Assembly: GCF_014836495.1 (NCBI RefSeq)
Contig: NZ_JACSQT010000011.1
Coordinates: 1 to 64,000 of the forward strand
Reading direction: 5' to 3'
From: Cytobacillus stercorigallinarum
Lineage (GTDB): Bacteria > Bacillota > Bacilli > Bacillales > Cytobacillaceae
Length of the DNA stretch: 64,000 nt
In this document: one piece after another, positions 8,058 to 15,502 of the stretch
How the letters are laid out: every line of letters begins with the position of its first letter
Numbering within the stretch: the first letter of the stretch is position 1
Notes under the pieces: model-generated
What the model was told of the DNA's origin: nothing
What the model saw: only the letters and a program-made list of their open reading frames with translations
Databases searched by the model: none
Translations under genes and position numbers: made by a program

Positions 8058-8975
8058 TTATTTGCTACTTTCATGATTTTCCCCATCTACACCAAGCATC
8101 GTTTTTGCCATCTTCTCCATTTCCTCCAATCCAGAGAGTTGAGCAAATTCAGCAACTCCAACGGCTGCTGCACTGACAAGTTCGATAATGTGCTCTTTCA
8201 TAAATGGCCATGTCCTACCACCTGCTTTTTCATAAGCTGAGATTAGTACATCTAACCCCTCTCCTCCAAAAATTAAATAATGAGAGGTAAAGTCTATAGA
8301 GACATCGCCAACAGCTACTTCAGTCCAGTCAATCAACCCTGTTACCTCTTTCTCTTTATTCACAAGAATATGCCCTGGATGCACATCACCATGTAGCAAT
8401 CCTGTATGATTAGGCCATAGATGATCATTCGCCAACCACTTTTGCCAACGTGCCCAAAGTTCATCACTTACCCCGTAAATTTCCTTCACCTTATTCATCC
8501 TTGAACTCATTTCCTCTTTTGCTTGGGAACTATTAAAGATTTTAATACCAGTATCTTCCACATAAGAAATCGGCGTTCGGTGAAGTTCTGCCAGTGTTGC
8601 ACCTAAAGTCTCGTGATAACGTGTCAAATCACTTTCCTTATCGAAGCTCCAAACATAGTTTTGTATCTCATGATCAATTGTGCCAGCTGGTAGGCCGTCT
8701 AATTGTTTGTAGGCCATACAATCATTCGTAAAAACCTTCCAATGCGGTGCTTTAATGCCCGTATGTTTATAAAGTACTTCAAGGACCGCATGCTCCTGTT
8801 TTGAACGAGTCATGGAATCTTCACGGCGTGGTATACGTAATATCCACTGATTATTTTTCTTATCTACAACATGTGCAACTAAGAAATCCATACCTGACTC
8901 ATTTATTTTAATCTTTTCTTCATCAATGATTAAACCATGTTTATCAGCTAGTCTTTTCACTTCTTGTTTATCCAT
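8058..8975 (-). CDS. mph: Macrolide 2'-phosphotransferase
   Basis: This 305-residue cytosolic kinase uses nucleoside triphosphate to phosphorylate the desosamine 2'-hydroxyl of macrolides. The protein-kinase-like fold shows the nucleotide-binding Lys region near the N-terminus, the catalytic loop GLLHGDVHPGHILVN, and the metal-binding GLIDWTEVAVGDVSIDF. Length and order match Mph proteins, including chromosomal Bacillus types. I chose the ATG at 8975, which has AAAGGAG eight bases upstream. An upstream in-frame ATG is discarded. Strong support comes from its leader: an Arg-Leu-Arg leader peptide and terminator/antiterminator hairpins typical of macrolide-induced genes. Confidence 0.93.
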   Translation of the reverse strand: MDKQEVKRLADKHGLIIDEEKIKINESGMDFLVAHVVDKKNNQWILRIPRREDSMTRSKQEHAVLEVLYKHTGIKAPHWKVFTNDCMAYKQLDGLPAGTIDHEIQNYVWSFDKESDLTRYHETLGATLAELHRTPISYVEDTGIKIFNSSQAKEEMSSRMNKVKEIYGVSDELWARWQKWLANDHLWPNHTGLLHGDVHPGHILVNKEKEVTGLIDWTEVAVGDVSIDFTSHYLIFGGEGLDVLISAYEKAGGRTWPFMKEHIIELVSAAAVGVAEFAQLSGLEEMEKMAKTMLGVDGENHESSK

Positions 8976-9056
8976 TTGTCTCTCTCCTTTTATTTCACAT
9001 GTTAATTGTTCCACGTTCCATTTCCATTAGTTGAGTGAGTAAAGGAATATAATCAT

Positions 9057-9157
9057 AAAAAAACACAGACGTCGCTCGGTTGTCTGTGTTTAGGGTAAAC
9101 ATATATGGTGGTATTTTGTTTATAGAGACAACAAAAAACACAGACAATCTGCGTTTT
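9057..9157 (-). promoter_or_regulatory. Transcription attenuator of mph (mutually exclusive hairpins)
   Basis: Reading the minus strand, hairpin 1 (9157-9135) has 10-bp arms, a 3-nt loop and a T6 tail. Hairpin 2 (9091-9061) has perfect 10-bp arms, an 11-nt loop and a T7 tail (9063-9057). The 3' arm of hairpin 1 (9147-9136) is also perfectly complementary over 12 bp to the 5' arm of hairpin 2 (9091-9080). Segments 1:2, 2:3 and 3:4 are therefore alternative pairings, as in classical attenuators. A further 8-bp complementarity links 9209-9216 with 9093-9100. Confidence 0.8.
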
Positions 9158-9251
9158 CTGTTCGAAATTATCACGATGAAAACCATTAAAAATGTGCAGA
9201 CTACTCCCGTTTACCCTGTTTATGAAAACAGAGCCCTTGAACATTATTCAA

Positions 9252-9296
9252 TTAGCTGTTCAAAGTAACGTGGCGTAATCTCATACTTGCAGTCAT
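9252..9296 (-). CDS. Macrolide-sensing leader peptide MTASMRLRHVTLNS
   Basis: A 14-codon ORF is preceded by a strong ribosome site, AAGGGAGGA, nine bases upstream. Its product carries Met-Arg-Leu-Arg at residues 5-8, at the same position as in the ErmDL leader peptide as I recall it (MTHSMRLRFPTLNQ), with Thr-Leu-Asn near the end in both. ErmDL-type peptides stall the ribosome at this motif when a macrolide occupies the exit tunnel. Here stalling would change pairing in the downstream attenuator and let transcription reach mph. Confidence 0.85.
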   Translation of the reverse strand: MTASMRLRHVTLNS

Positions 9297-9329
9297 TTTT
9301 AATGATCCTCCCTTCTTTTATTAATAATA

Positions 9330-9359
9330 ACTATATTACGACCTCCATTGATTTGTCAA
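9330..9359 (-). promoter_or_regulatory. Sigma-A promoter of the mph leader
   Basis: On the minus strand TTGACA (9359-9354) and TATAGT (9335-9330) are separated by 18 bp. The start of transcription would fall shortly before the leader-peptide ribosome site. A second, divergent promoter for the next gene may overlap (TTGTCA 9353-9358 and TAAGAT 9377-9382 on the + strand). Confidence 0.7.
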
Positions 9360-9406
9360 TCAGGCAAAAAATCCGTTAAGATAAATAAAAAGGAGTGAAA
9401 AGTACG

Positions 9407-9790
9407 ATGAGCTTTACTTTTACTTACCCTAAAGATTGTAGCAATGCACCAAAAAAAGAGACAATCAAAGAAATGATCCATGCTTTTGCTAGTAAAGATC
9501 CCTCTCGAGTTTCTCACTATTTGTCAAAGGATATACAATGGGATCGAGTGAATCATCAGTTAATCATTGGCAAAGAGCGTTTATTTCACTTCTTTGCTAA
9601 CACTCAAGATAATAATGTCCAATCTTTACATATTGAGCGAATAATCACCCATGGGAAATTAGCGTCAGCGGATGGCACTTATACGATGTCAGATGGTTCC
9701 TCATTTTCTTTTTGCTATATCATTACCTTCACAAGTGCCGGAAAAAATATAATTAATGCTGTCAAAACCTTTTTAATTAAACATGATTGA
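9407..9790 (+). CDS. SnoaL/NTF2-like small protein
   Basis: This 127-residue protein fits the NTF2-like cone fold: an N-terminal helix with ETIKEMIHAFASKD, a DIQWD segment, and later strands with a YTMSDGSSFSFCYIITF hairpin. The family covers small-molecule isomerases and binding proteins, and no catalytic set can be fixed here. The ATG at 9407 has AAGGAG 11 bases upstream. A GTG at 9395 lies inside that ribosome site and is rejected. It is divergent from mph. Confidence 0.7.
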   Translation: MSFTFTYPKDCSNAPKKETIKEMIHAFASKDPSRVSHYLSKDIQWDRVNHQLIIGKERLFHFFANTQDNNVQSLHIERIITHGKLASADGTYTMSDGSSFSFCYIITFTSAGKNIINAVKTFLIKHD

Positions 9791-9805
9791 ATGATTTTGA
9801 CAGCA
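9757..9805. terminator. Inverted repeat at the convergent gene ends
   Basis: TGCTGTCAAAA (9757-9767) and TTTTGACAGCA (9795-9805) are perfect 11-bp arms around 27 nt, overlapping the last codons of the NTF2-like gene. It lies between convergent genes but has no clear T tract, so termination is uncertain. Confidence 0.4.
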
Positions 9806-9822
9806 CATTAATTCTCAAAACA

Positions 9823-10347
9823 TTACCTTTCCACAACATAATGTAATTCAACAAATTGATTAAAGGTTCTCGTGCTTTTTAAAGCAAGATCGAATTGATA
9901 ATCACCTGCCTTAAAAAGCGGAATGCCCTCACCAATGATTCTTGGTGCAACAGTAACAATCATTTCATCTACAAGTTTTTCTTGTAAGAATGTATAGAGT
10001 AAGTCACTTCCGCCGATTAGCCATATGCTTTTTCCTTCGCCATTTTTTAAATGATTTGTAAATGTTTTAATATCTGGATGAACAAATCTCACATATTCCG
10101 TATCTTCATTATCTGATCGGGAGAACACAAAACATTCCTTATCCTTGTATGGAAATTCCCCCTTCTCTTGTTCCATTACCCAATCATACGTACGCTTTCC
10201 TATTAAGATTGTATCCACACCGTTGATAAACTCACCATAGCCATTATCTCCTTCTGACTCCACACTAAATAACCAATCTAGCGAATCTTCTTTTGTTGCG
10301 ATATAACCATCTAAACTTTGCGCAATATATAGTACTACTTTTCTCAT
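9823..10347 (-). CDS. RibD C-terminal/dihydrofolate reductase-like protein
   Basis: This 174-residue protein belongs to the DHFR-fold RibD C-terminal family (Bacillus YyaP/YwjB type), NADPH-binding reductases of mostly unknown substrate. The diagnostic features are the opening VVLYIAQSLDGYIA, the DTILIGKRTYDW segment, and IWLIGGSDLLYTFL with the GG dinucleotide-binding turn. The ATG at 10347 is six bases after GGAGG; an ATG one codon earlier is too close. A LexA-like operator lies just upstream, suggesting damage-inducible expression. Confidence 0.85.
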   Translation of the reverse strand: MRKVVLYIAQSLDGYIATKEDSLDWLFSVESEGDNGYGEFINGVDTILIGKRTYDWVMEQEKGEFPYKDKECFVFSRSDNEDTEYVRFVHPDIKTFTNHLKNGEGKSIWLIGGSDLLYTFLQEKLVDEMIVTVAPRIIGEGIPLFKAGDYQFDLALKSTRTFNQFVELHYVVER

Positions 10348-10365
10348 CATAACCCTCCTTTAACA

Positions 10366-10379
10366 AGAACGTTTGTTCG
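10366..10379 (-). promoter_or_regulatory. LexA (SOS) operator-like box
   Basis: On the minus strand CGAACAAACGTTCT matches 13 of 14 positions of the Bacillus LexA/DinR consensus CGAACRNRYGTTYC. It lies about 20 bp upstream of the reductase start, where it would cover promoter DNA. Confidence 0.6.
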
Positions 10380-10502
10380 TATATTTTAACATACATCTTC
10401 ATTAATATCATCTACAAAGCATACAAATTTAAATTAAATAATATCAAAAAATTTAATATATTATATTATTATATATAAGCAATTTTTTTAAGGAGGAAAC
10501 CT

Positions 10503-10916
10503 ATGTTTAAAGTCGGTAGCATTTTTATACCTGTTTCAGATATTGAAAGGTCTTCATTATGGTTTGAAAAATACTTAGGTGCCAAGAAAATTGACGTTTG
10601 GGAAGGTGGCGCAGGATTTTATTTACCTACTGGGTCAACTCAGTTAGCTTTAATCAAAGTGAATCGTCCACAACCGACGGAATTCACTATACAAGGTAAA
10701 CAAAAAAACGCCTATTATAATTTTGTTGTGGATGACATTGAAACAGCTCATCAGCATTTTAATCATAATGGTGTCACAACGACTGATATTCAACATATGG
10801 GAGAGATGGCGTTCTTCGATTTTTTCGATATAGACGGTAATCCATTTAGTGTAGTAAATGAAGTAAAAGATTCACCGTATCATTCAGAGAATGTTAAAAG
10901 CATGCAAGAAAAGTAA
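10503..10916 (+). CDS. VOC family protein (glyoxalase/bleomycin-resistance fold)
   Basis: This 137-residue single-chain vicinal-oxygen-chelate protein opens with VGSIFIPVSDIERSSLWFEK and ends with FFDFFDIDGNPFSVV, the two hallmark stretches of the fold. Such proteins bind a metal and act as lyases, dioxygenases or drug-binding proteins; the substrate is unknown here. AAGGAGG lies seven bases upstream of the ATG. It is a monocistronic gene with its own terminator, divergent from the RibD-like gene. Confidence 0.88.
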   Translation: MFKVGSIFIPVSDIERSSLWFEKYLGAKKIDVWEGGAGFYLPTGSTQLALIKVNRPQPTEFTIQGKQKNAYYNFVVDDIETAHQHFNHNGVTTTDIQHMGEMAFFDFFDIDGNPFSVVNEVKDSPYHSENVKSMQEK

Positions 10917-10920
10917 GAAG

Positions 10921-10956
10921 AAAAGGAGGAATGAACAAAATCACTCCTCCTTTTCC
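10921..10956 (+). terminator. Terminator of the VOC gene
   Basis: GAAAAGGAGGA and TCCTCCTTTTC are perfect 11-bp arms around 14 nt, starting just after the stop codon. Confidence 0.75.
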
Positions 10957-11069
10957 TCAAACGAATCAGCTTAATTGAAAAATCCCCTTTTATGTTTCCG
11001 TTTTACTTTCCTTTTTTCCTCCTATTTCTATTAAAGAAGCTGCTAAGTAGGGCAACGATCCTTTTTACA

Positions 11070-11312
11070 CTATGGTCTCTCTAGTACAGCAACCAACATA
11101 CGATGAACCTCATGATGATCACGGGTATCATAGAGCTTATAACTCATTCCAGGAAGTGTGTACCATTCTTCCGCATCTACATAAGTAATCGCAAGAGTGA
11201 GGTTACCTTCTTTATCAGAAGTCGTTCGTAATTCAAGATCTCCACTGATGACACCAACCTCAGTAGTCATAACACCATGCGTTGCCTTAAACACAGATGA
11301 GATTGTATTCAT
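11070..11312 (-). CDS. Small 80-residue protein downstream of the secreted nuclease
   Basis: Not recognised. The protein is soluble, with no signal peptide. It is predicted beta-rich, followed by an amphipathic end with DTRDHHEVHRMLVAVLER. AAAGGAG lies nine bases before the ATG, and the gene starts 29 bp after the nuclease stop on the same strand, so the two are probably one transcript. By analogy with nuclease/inhibitor pairs it could restrain the nuclease inside the cell, but no sequence match supports that. Confidence 0.6.
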   Translation of the reverse strand: MNTISSVFKATHGVMTTEVGVISGDLELRTTSDKEGNLTLAITYVDAEEWYTLPGMSYKLYDTRDHHEVHRMLVAVLERP

Positions 11313-11341
11313 TTAAATGACTCCTTTCATTGCTTGATTGT

Positions 11342-11974
11342 TTAATAGGAGCAACTATTGAGCATTCCTTGAAGAGCTGTTTTTTCAGAACTCTGCAAAT
11401 GCAAACCCCAATTGTATTTTGTATTGATCCACATTTTAGCATAAGCACAATTTGCACCTGCACGAGGTGGTTGCCATGTGGATGGATCTTGGTCACCCTT
11501 GGAACGATTTGAGCTGGCTGATACTGCGATGAGCTGTGGTCCATTGAGGTCATTGGCGAAGTCCTCTCTTTTAGCCGTTGACCAACTACTTGCCCCAGAA
11601 CGCCATGCTTCTGCGAGTGGAACGACATGATCAATATCTAATTGTGAGGGGTCATTGAAAGTGATGCCATCATAATAGCTATACCATTTACCTGAAGTTA
11701 CTGGACAATTTCCACTATAATTGTCGGCATCACGCTTAAGGATCACTTGCCTTGTATCACAACCATCCCCTTGACTAATCCAGTGAGGGAATTTTTCTCG
11801 ACTATAGCCACTCATGGATTCTTCATTTTGTACATTTAACGAATTAAGTTGGGCTTGGGTAGTAGATTTGGATGGCAAATCTGGAGGCAAAGCAGAAGCA
11901 GAGAGTACATCATACTGAAAAACAAGCAATGATAAAACAAGCGACAAAGAGAACAGCAACGACTTTTTCAACAT
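11342..11974 (-). CDS. Secreted HNH endonuclease (DUF1524/GmrSD HNH-like)
   Basis: This 210-residue exported nuclease has a clear signal peptide (Lys-Lys, then about 20 hydrophobic residues). The HNH core reads LDIDHVVPLAEAW, with the catalytic His, followed about 25 residues later by NDLNGPQLIAVSASSNRSKG and DPSTWQP. The paired Cys residues (GCDTR, NCPV and others) suit an extracellular protein. The ATG at 11974 follows GGAGG by six bases. It probably degrades extracellular DNA for nutrition or defence. A small partner gene follows. Confidence 0.88.
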   Translation of the reverse strand: MLKKSLLFSLSLVLSLLVFQYDVLSASALPPDLPSKSTTQAQLNSLNVQNEESMSGYSREKFPHWISQGDGCDTRQVILKRDADNYSGNCPVTSGKWYSYYDGITFNDPSQLDIDHVVPLAEAWRSGASSWSTAKREDFANDLNGPQLIAVSASSNRSKGDQDPSTWQPPRAGANCAYAKMWINTKYNWGLHLQSSEKTALQGMLNSCSY

Positions 11975-11989
11975 AGAATTCCTCCTCAT

Positions 11990-12498
11990 TATAATAGCTG
12001 TCTATATCAACACTCTAATAAGAGCTGCTAATACCAATCTTGGATAGGACTTTCTATGAGATTCAGCAGTCATTCAATCATTTTGTCTTATTTGTATCTA
12101 CCTTATTAATGGTATAACATACTTAGTATAGATTAAAGTTACAATGTTATTAATATTTTGTTAATTTGATTTTTTTATATACTAGAGTAGAGAGAGAGTT
12201 TTACCGAAAGAGAATAACATGCATGAATTAAGACTGGTATTACTTGAGTGATTTTAGGTAGCAATACCTTCTTCATGCACTCTCTCGGATGCACTTTCTT
12301 TTTGAGAACCGAAATGAAAAGCCATGCAAATTCGGTTTTCGCGTCACTATAGGGGGCTGTCGTGTTGACACACACAAAGCAGTTGAAAATACGGGCATAT
12401 TGTACGCTAACATAATCAAAATGGGGATCGCTGAGAGCTCGAGCTTGTCCTTTAGGATTGCCTTTTTTCAACCCCTCTTATGTGCGCATTTTTTCTTT
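11990..12498. other. Intergenic stretch with a GC-richer block before array 2
   Basis: No supported gene. From about 12290 to 12470 the DNA is less AT-rich than its flanks. It opens with GAGAACCGAAATGA (12304-12317), the same 14 bases found beside array 1 (245-258), and can fold with AATTCGGTTTTC about 20 nt later. An open 98-codon frame on the minus strand has no ribosome site and no recognisable domain. The block may be a dispersed element. Confidence 0.4.
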
Positions 12499-12706
12499 GC
12501 CCACACTTCTTCTTCACTTGACACACTCTTTTGTGGGCTTTTCCTCTTTGCCCACACTTCTTCTTCACTTGACACACTCTTTTGTGGGCTTTTCTTATTT
12601 GCCCACACTTCTTCTTCACTTGACACACTCTTTTGTGGGCTTTTCTTATTTGCCCACACTTCTTCTTCATTTGACACACTCTTTTGTGGGCTTTTCTTAT
12701 TTCTAA
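12499..12706. repeat. 51-bp tandem repeat array 2
   Basis: Four units of exactly 51 bp start at 12499, 12550, 12601 and 12652, nearly identical to each other. Each has perfect 7-bp arms GCCCACA and TGTGGGC separated by 26 nt, then 11 nt to the next unit (7+26+7+11 = 51). A degenerate partial copy precedes the first. Frames on both strands are open only because the unit is 17 codons long without stops. It lies between the secreted nuclease and a convergent-facing dehydrogenase gene end, away from any start codon. Confidence 0.92.
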
Positions 12707-12838
12707 TCACCATATTTGAGACTGCCAGGAACTACTCATATATCACATCACTTACAACTCTAGGTACGACACTTTCCTAGAAAATGGTTTTTTTCATTAT
12801 ATGAAAGTCTCATCAGTCTATATGTCATCAAATATTAC

Positions 12839-14506
12839 TCATATCGTTTTTTTATCTAATGCGGCCACAATCGCTTCACCTGCCACTTTTCCTGTAAAAA
12901 GACAGCCGCCAACAAACGTTCCCTCTAATGAGCGATAGCCATGCACTCCACCGCCGCCAAAGCCTGCTACTTCTCCTGCTGCATACAAGCCGGGAACAGG
13001 AGAGCCCTTTTCATTTAACACCCTTGCTGATAAATCGGTTTGCAGACCACCTAGTGTTTTTCTACTTAATAGATTTAAACGAACGGCAATGAGTGGGCCG
13101 TTTTTTGGATCAAGAATTTTATGAGGCTTAGCCACTCGTATTAACTTGTCCCCCAGATAGTTTCTTGCTCCTCTAATAGCTGTCACTTGCAAATCTTTTG
13201 TAAAAGTATGATCAATCTCACGGTCTCTTGCTTGAATTTGTCTCTCGATTTCATCCACTTGCAACAAATCATTGCCAGAAAGTTTATTCATGGCAGTGAC
13301 AAGATCACCTAGTTGACTAGCAATAACAAAATCTTCCCCTTTATCCATAAATGCTTGTACTGGCGTTGGTACACTTTTTAATGCTCTGCCAATCACTTTA
13401 CTAATGCTTTTACCTGTTAAATCTGGATTTTGTTCGGAACCAGATAAGGCAAACTCTTTTTCTATTATTTTATGAGAAAGAATAAACCAAGAATAGTCAT
13501 AGCCTGTTTTTTTAATCGCTTGAAGTGTACTTAGTGTATCAAAACCTGGATAGTTAGGCGCTTGAAAACGCTTTCCAGTTGCATCAAGCCAAATAGAAGA
13601 TGGACCAGGAAGAATACGAATCCCATGGTTCTCCCATACAGGCTGCCAATTCTTAATTCCTTCTGTGTAATGCCACATGCGGTCTCGGTTTACTATCCTA
13701 CCGCCTGCTGCTTCTGTAATCGCAAGCATCTTCCCATCCACATGTGCTGGAACTCCTGTGATCATTTGTTTAGGTGGTTCCCCAAGCCTACTTGGCCAGT
13801 TTTTACGAATGAGCTCCATATTTGCCCCGATTCCTCCACTAGAGACTAAAACGATTTTTGCATCATATTTAAAGCTGCCCACCACCTCTCGGTTACTTCC
13901 TTCTCCACGTTTTGCTTGACTGTTTTTTAATACGGAGCCACTCACTCCAACAACCATCTTACTGTCTGTTATTAATTGCTCCACACGGTGACGCGGTTGA
14001 TATTGAACCAAGCCGTTTTTCATATGTTCTCGTACTCGGCGTTCAAAGGGCTCAACGATGCCTGGGCCTGTTCCCCAGACAATATGAAAGCGTGGTACCG
14101 AGTTACCAGGTCCATCAGCCAACTGGCCACCTCTCTCCGCCCAGCCAACTACTGGGAAAAAACGAACGCCCATCTTGTGTAACCATGCCCGCTTTTCTCC
14201 TGCTGCAAATTCAACATAAGCTTTAGCCCATTGCAACCCCCAATAATCCTCATCTTCTATCCGATCAAAACCAGCTGTCCCCTGCCAATCTTGCCATGCT
14301 AACTCCATAGAATCCTTTATCCCCATTCGTCGTTGCTCGGGTGAATCAACTAAAAACAAACCTCCAAATGACCACCATGCTTGGCCACCTAAGGAAGCTT
14401 CTGGCTCTTGGTCTAAAAGTAATACCCGCTTCCCACCATCCGCGATTTCTGCCGTTGCCACCAAACCCGCTAATCCTGCGCCAACCACAATTACTTCAAC
14501 ATCCAT
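12839..14506 (-). CDS. FAD-binding dehydrogenase (fumarate reductase/KstD-like flavoprotein)
   Basis: This 555-residue flavoprotein starts with the Rossmann motif VIVVGAGLAGLVA and the GGQAWWSFGG segment that contacts FAD. It ends with PGLYAAGEVAGFGGGGVHGYRSLEG, the C-terminal FAD-binding block of the fumarate reductase/3-ketosteroid dehydrogenase superfamily. The COG3573 branch of predicted oxidoreductases has this length. The electron donor and substrate are unknown. GGAGG lies eight bases before the ATG. It may be co-transcribed with the upstream nucleotidyltransferase-like gene 29 bp away. Confidence 0.87.
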   Translation of the reverse strand: MDVEVIVVGAGLAGLVATAEIADGGKRVLLLDQEPEASLGGQAWWSFGGLFLVDSPEQRRMGIKDSMELAWQDWQGTAGFDRIEDEDYWGLQWAKAYVEFAAGEKRAWLHKMGVRFFPVVGWAERGGQLADGPGNSVPRFHIVWGTGPGIVEPFERRVREHMKNGLVQYQPRHRVEQLITDSKMVVGVSGSVLKNSQAKRGEGSNREVVGSFKYDAKIVLVSSGGIGANMELIRKNWPSRLGEPPKQMITGVPAHVDGKMLAITEAAGGRIVNRDRMWHYTEGIKNWQPVWENHGIRILPGPSSIWLDATGKRFQAPNYPGFDTLSTLQAIKKTGYDYSWFILSHKIIEKEFALSGSEQNPDLTGKSISKVIGRALKSVPTPVQAFMDKGEDFVIASQLGDLVTAMNKLSGNDLLQVDEIERQIQARDREIDHTFTKDLQVTAIRGARNYLGDKLIRVAKPHKILDPKNGPLIAVRLNLLSRKTLGGLQTDLSARVLNEKGSPVPGLYAAGEVAGFGGGGVHGYRSLEGTFVGGCLFTGKVAGEAIVAALDKKTI

Positions 14507-14535
14507 CTACCTTTCCTCCATTCAACCATTTAATT

Positions 14536-15384
14536 TTAGTTAAAACTATTATTACTTGTAGGGCGGATTAACTTACTTTTTTGCTTCACTTCATTTAAAT
14601 CTACCTCAGGATACTCTTTTTCTATTAATCGATATGTTTCTTCTAATAGTTTCTCAAGTTCTTGTAAACCTTCCATCGCTAATTGTCCTATATGGATTTT
14701 CTCTAACCTCTGTAGAAAATCTGCTGGTTTAACTTCCAATTCGTTGACAGATTTCTCTAGCCATTTAAAACCAGGGTGTTGAATGAATTGTTTATTCAAT
14801 GCGAATAATAATATTAAAATATTCCTTTCAACTGAAAAAAGAACTTGTTGTAACATATACCAATCATTTCTCTCAAGTAATGCATATCGACTATGCCACC
14901 TATTAGTTCCTTCTTTATACTCATTAATCAAATGTATTGTGAGTGCTGATGGATATAGATCCATTTGTCTTCTTAAATCTTTAAATATGTCTTTACCAAT
15001 GAGTGGAATACCACTTTGTAGGCTTGCAAGTAATACTTGTTTTTCAATATCTCCGTTATATTTGATTAGAAGGTCAGAGATGATCCGCTGAAAAGTTGTC
15101 GTGCGAAAATTACTTATTTCATATTTGATGTTAGAGACCATATACGTTTCCGACCATTCTTCATCTTCATATGGATAAAAATCGAGGATTTCACCCCCTC
15201 TTTCCTTCATTGGGTAAAGTCGTTCCTCATCGGTAGGGTCTTTATTCCATAGAACATTGATTTCAATATCTGAATATTCGTCTGCCCAACCACGGGAAAC
15301 AGATCCAGAAATATATACAACATCAACCTTAGGATTACTTCGATAATATTCAGTAACTTTTTTAGCCTCATCGATTAAAATCAT
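14536..15384 (-). CDS. Nucleotidyltransferase-fold protein (DUF4037-like)
   Basis: This 282-residue protein has an N-terminal minimal nucleotidyltransferase motif, SGSVSRGWADEYSDIEINV, holding the GS and the Asp-x-Glu metal ligands, followed by an all-helical C-terminal half. The layout resembles aminoglycoside adenylyltransferase-like and DUF4037 proteins, and the acceptor is unknown. The ATG at 15384 has AAAAGG nine bases upstream; an ATG three codons earlier overlaps that site. Confidence 0.75.
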   Translation of the reverse strand: MILIDEAKKVTEYYRSNPKVDVVYISGSVSRGWADEYSDIEINVLWNKDPTDEERLYPMKERGGEILDFYPYEDEEWSETYMVSNIKYEISNFRTTTFQRIISDLLIKYNGDIEKQVLLASLQSGIPLIGKDIFKDLRRQMDLYPSALTIHLINEYKEGTNRWHSRYALLERNDWYMLQQVLFSVERNILILLFALNKQFIQHPGFKWLEKSVNELEVKPADFLQRLEKIHIGQLAMEGLQELEKLLEETYRLIEKEYPEVDLNEVKQKSKLIRPTSNNSFN

Positions 15385-15467
15385 GGATACCATCCTTTTA
15401 CATATTTAAATAATGAACCTTAAAATACTACACAATATACCAACCCCTAACCTTCGTTAAAAATGAA

Positions 15468-15495
15468 AAAAATCCTGCTTTCACAGGATTTTTTC
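15468..15495. terminator. Terminator of the chemoreceptor gene
   Basis: AAAAAATCCTG and CAGGATTTTTT form an 11-bp stem with a 6-nt loop, with A and T runs on both sides. It lies next to the chemoreceptor stop codon and can work in both directions. Confidence 0.85.
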
Positions 15496-15502
15496 GTCTA
15501 TA

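Noticed and set aside
9053-9268. Overlapping 62-63-codon frames in the mph leader on both strands
   Set aside because: They run through the attenuator hairpins. The short RLR peptide with a strong ribosome site explains the region better.
12175-12471. A 98-codon minus-strand frame before array 2
   Set aside because: No ribosome site, no domain, and it crosses what looks like a dispersed non-coding block.
12452-12713. Open frames on both strands through array 2
   Set aside because: The same cause: a stop-free unit of 17 codons. Several frames on both strands are open at once, and none has a ribosome site.
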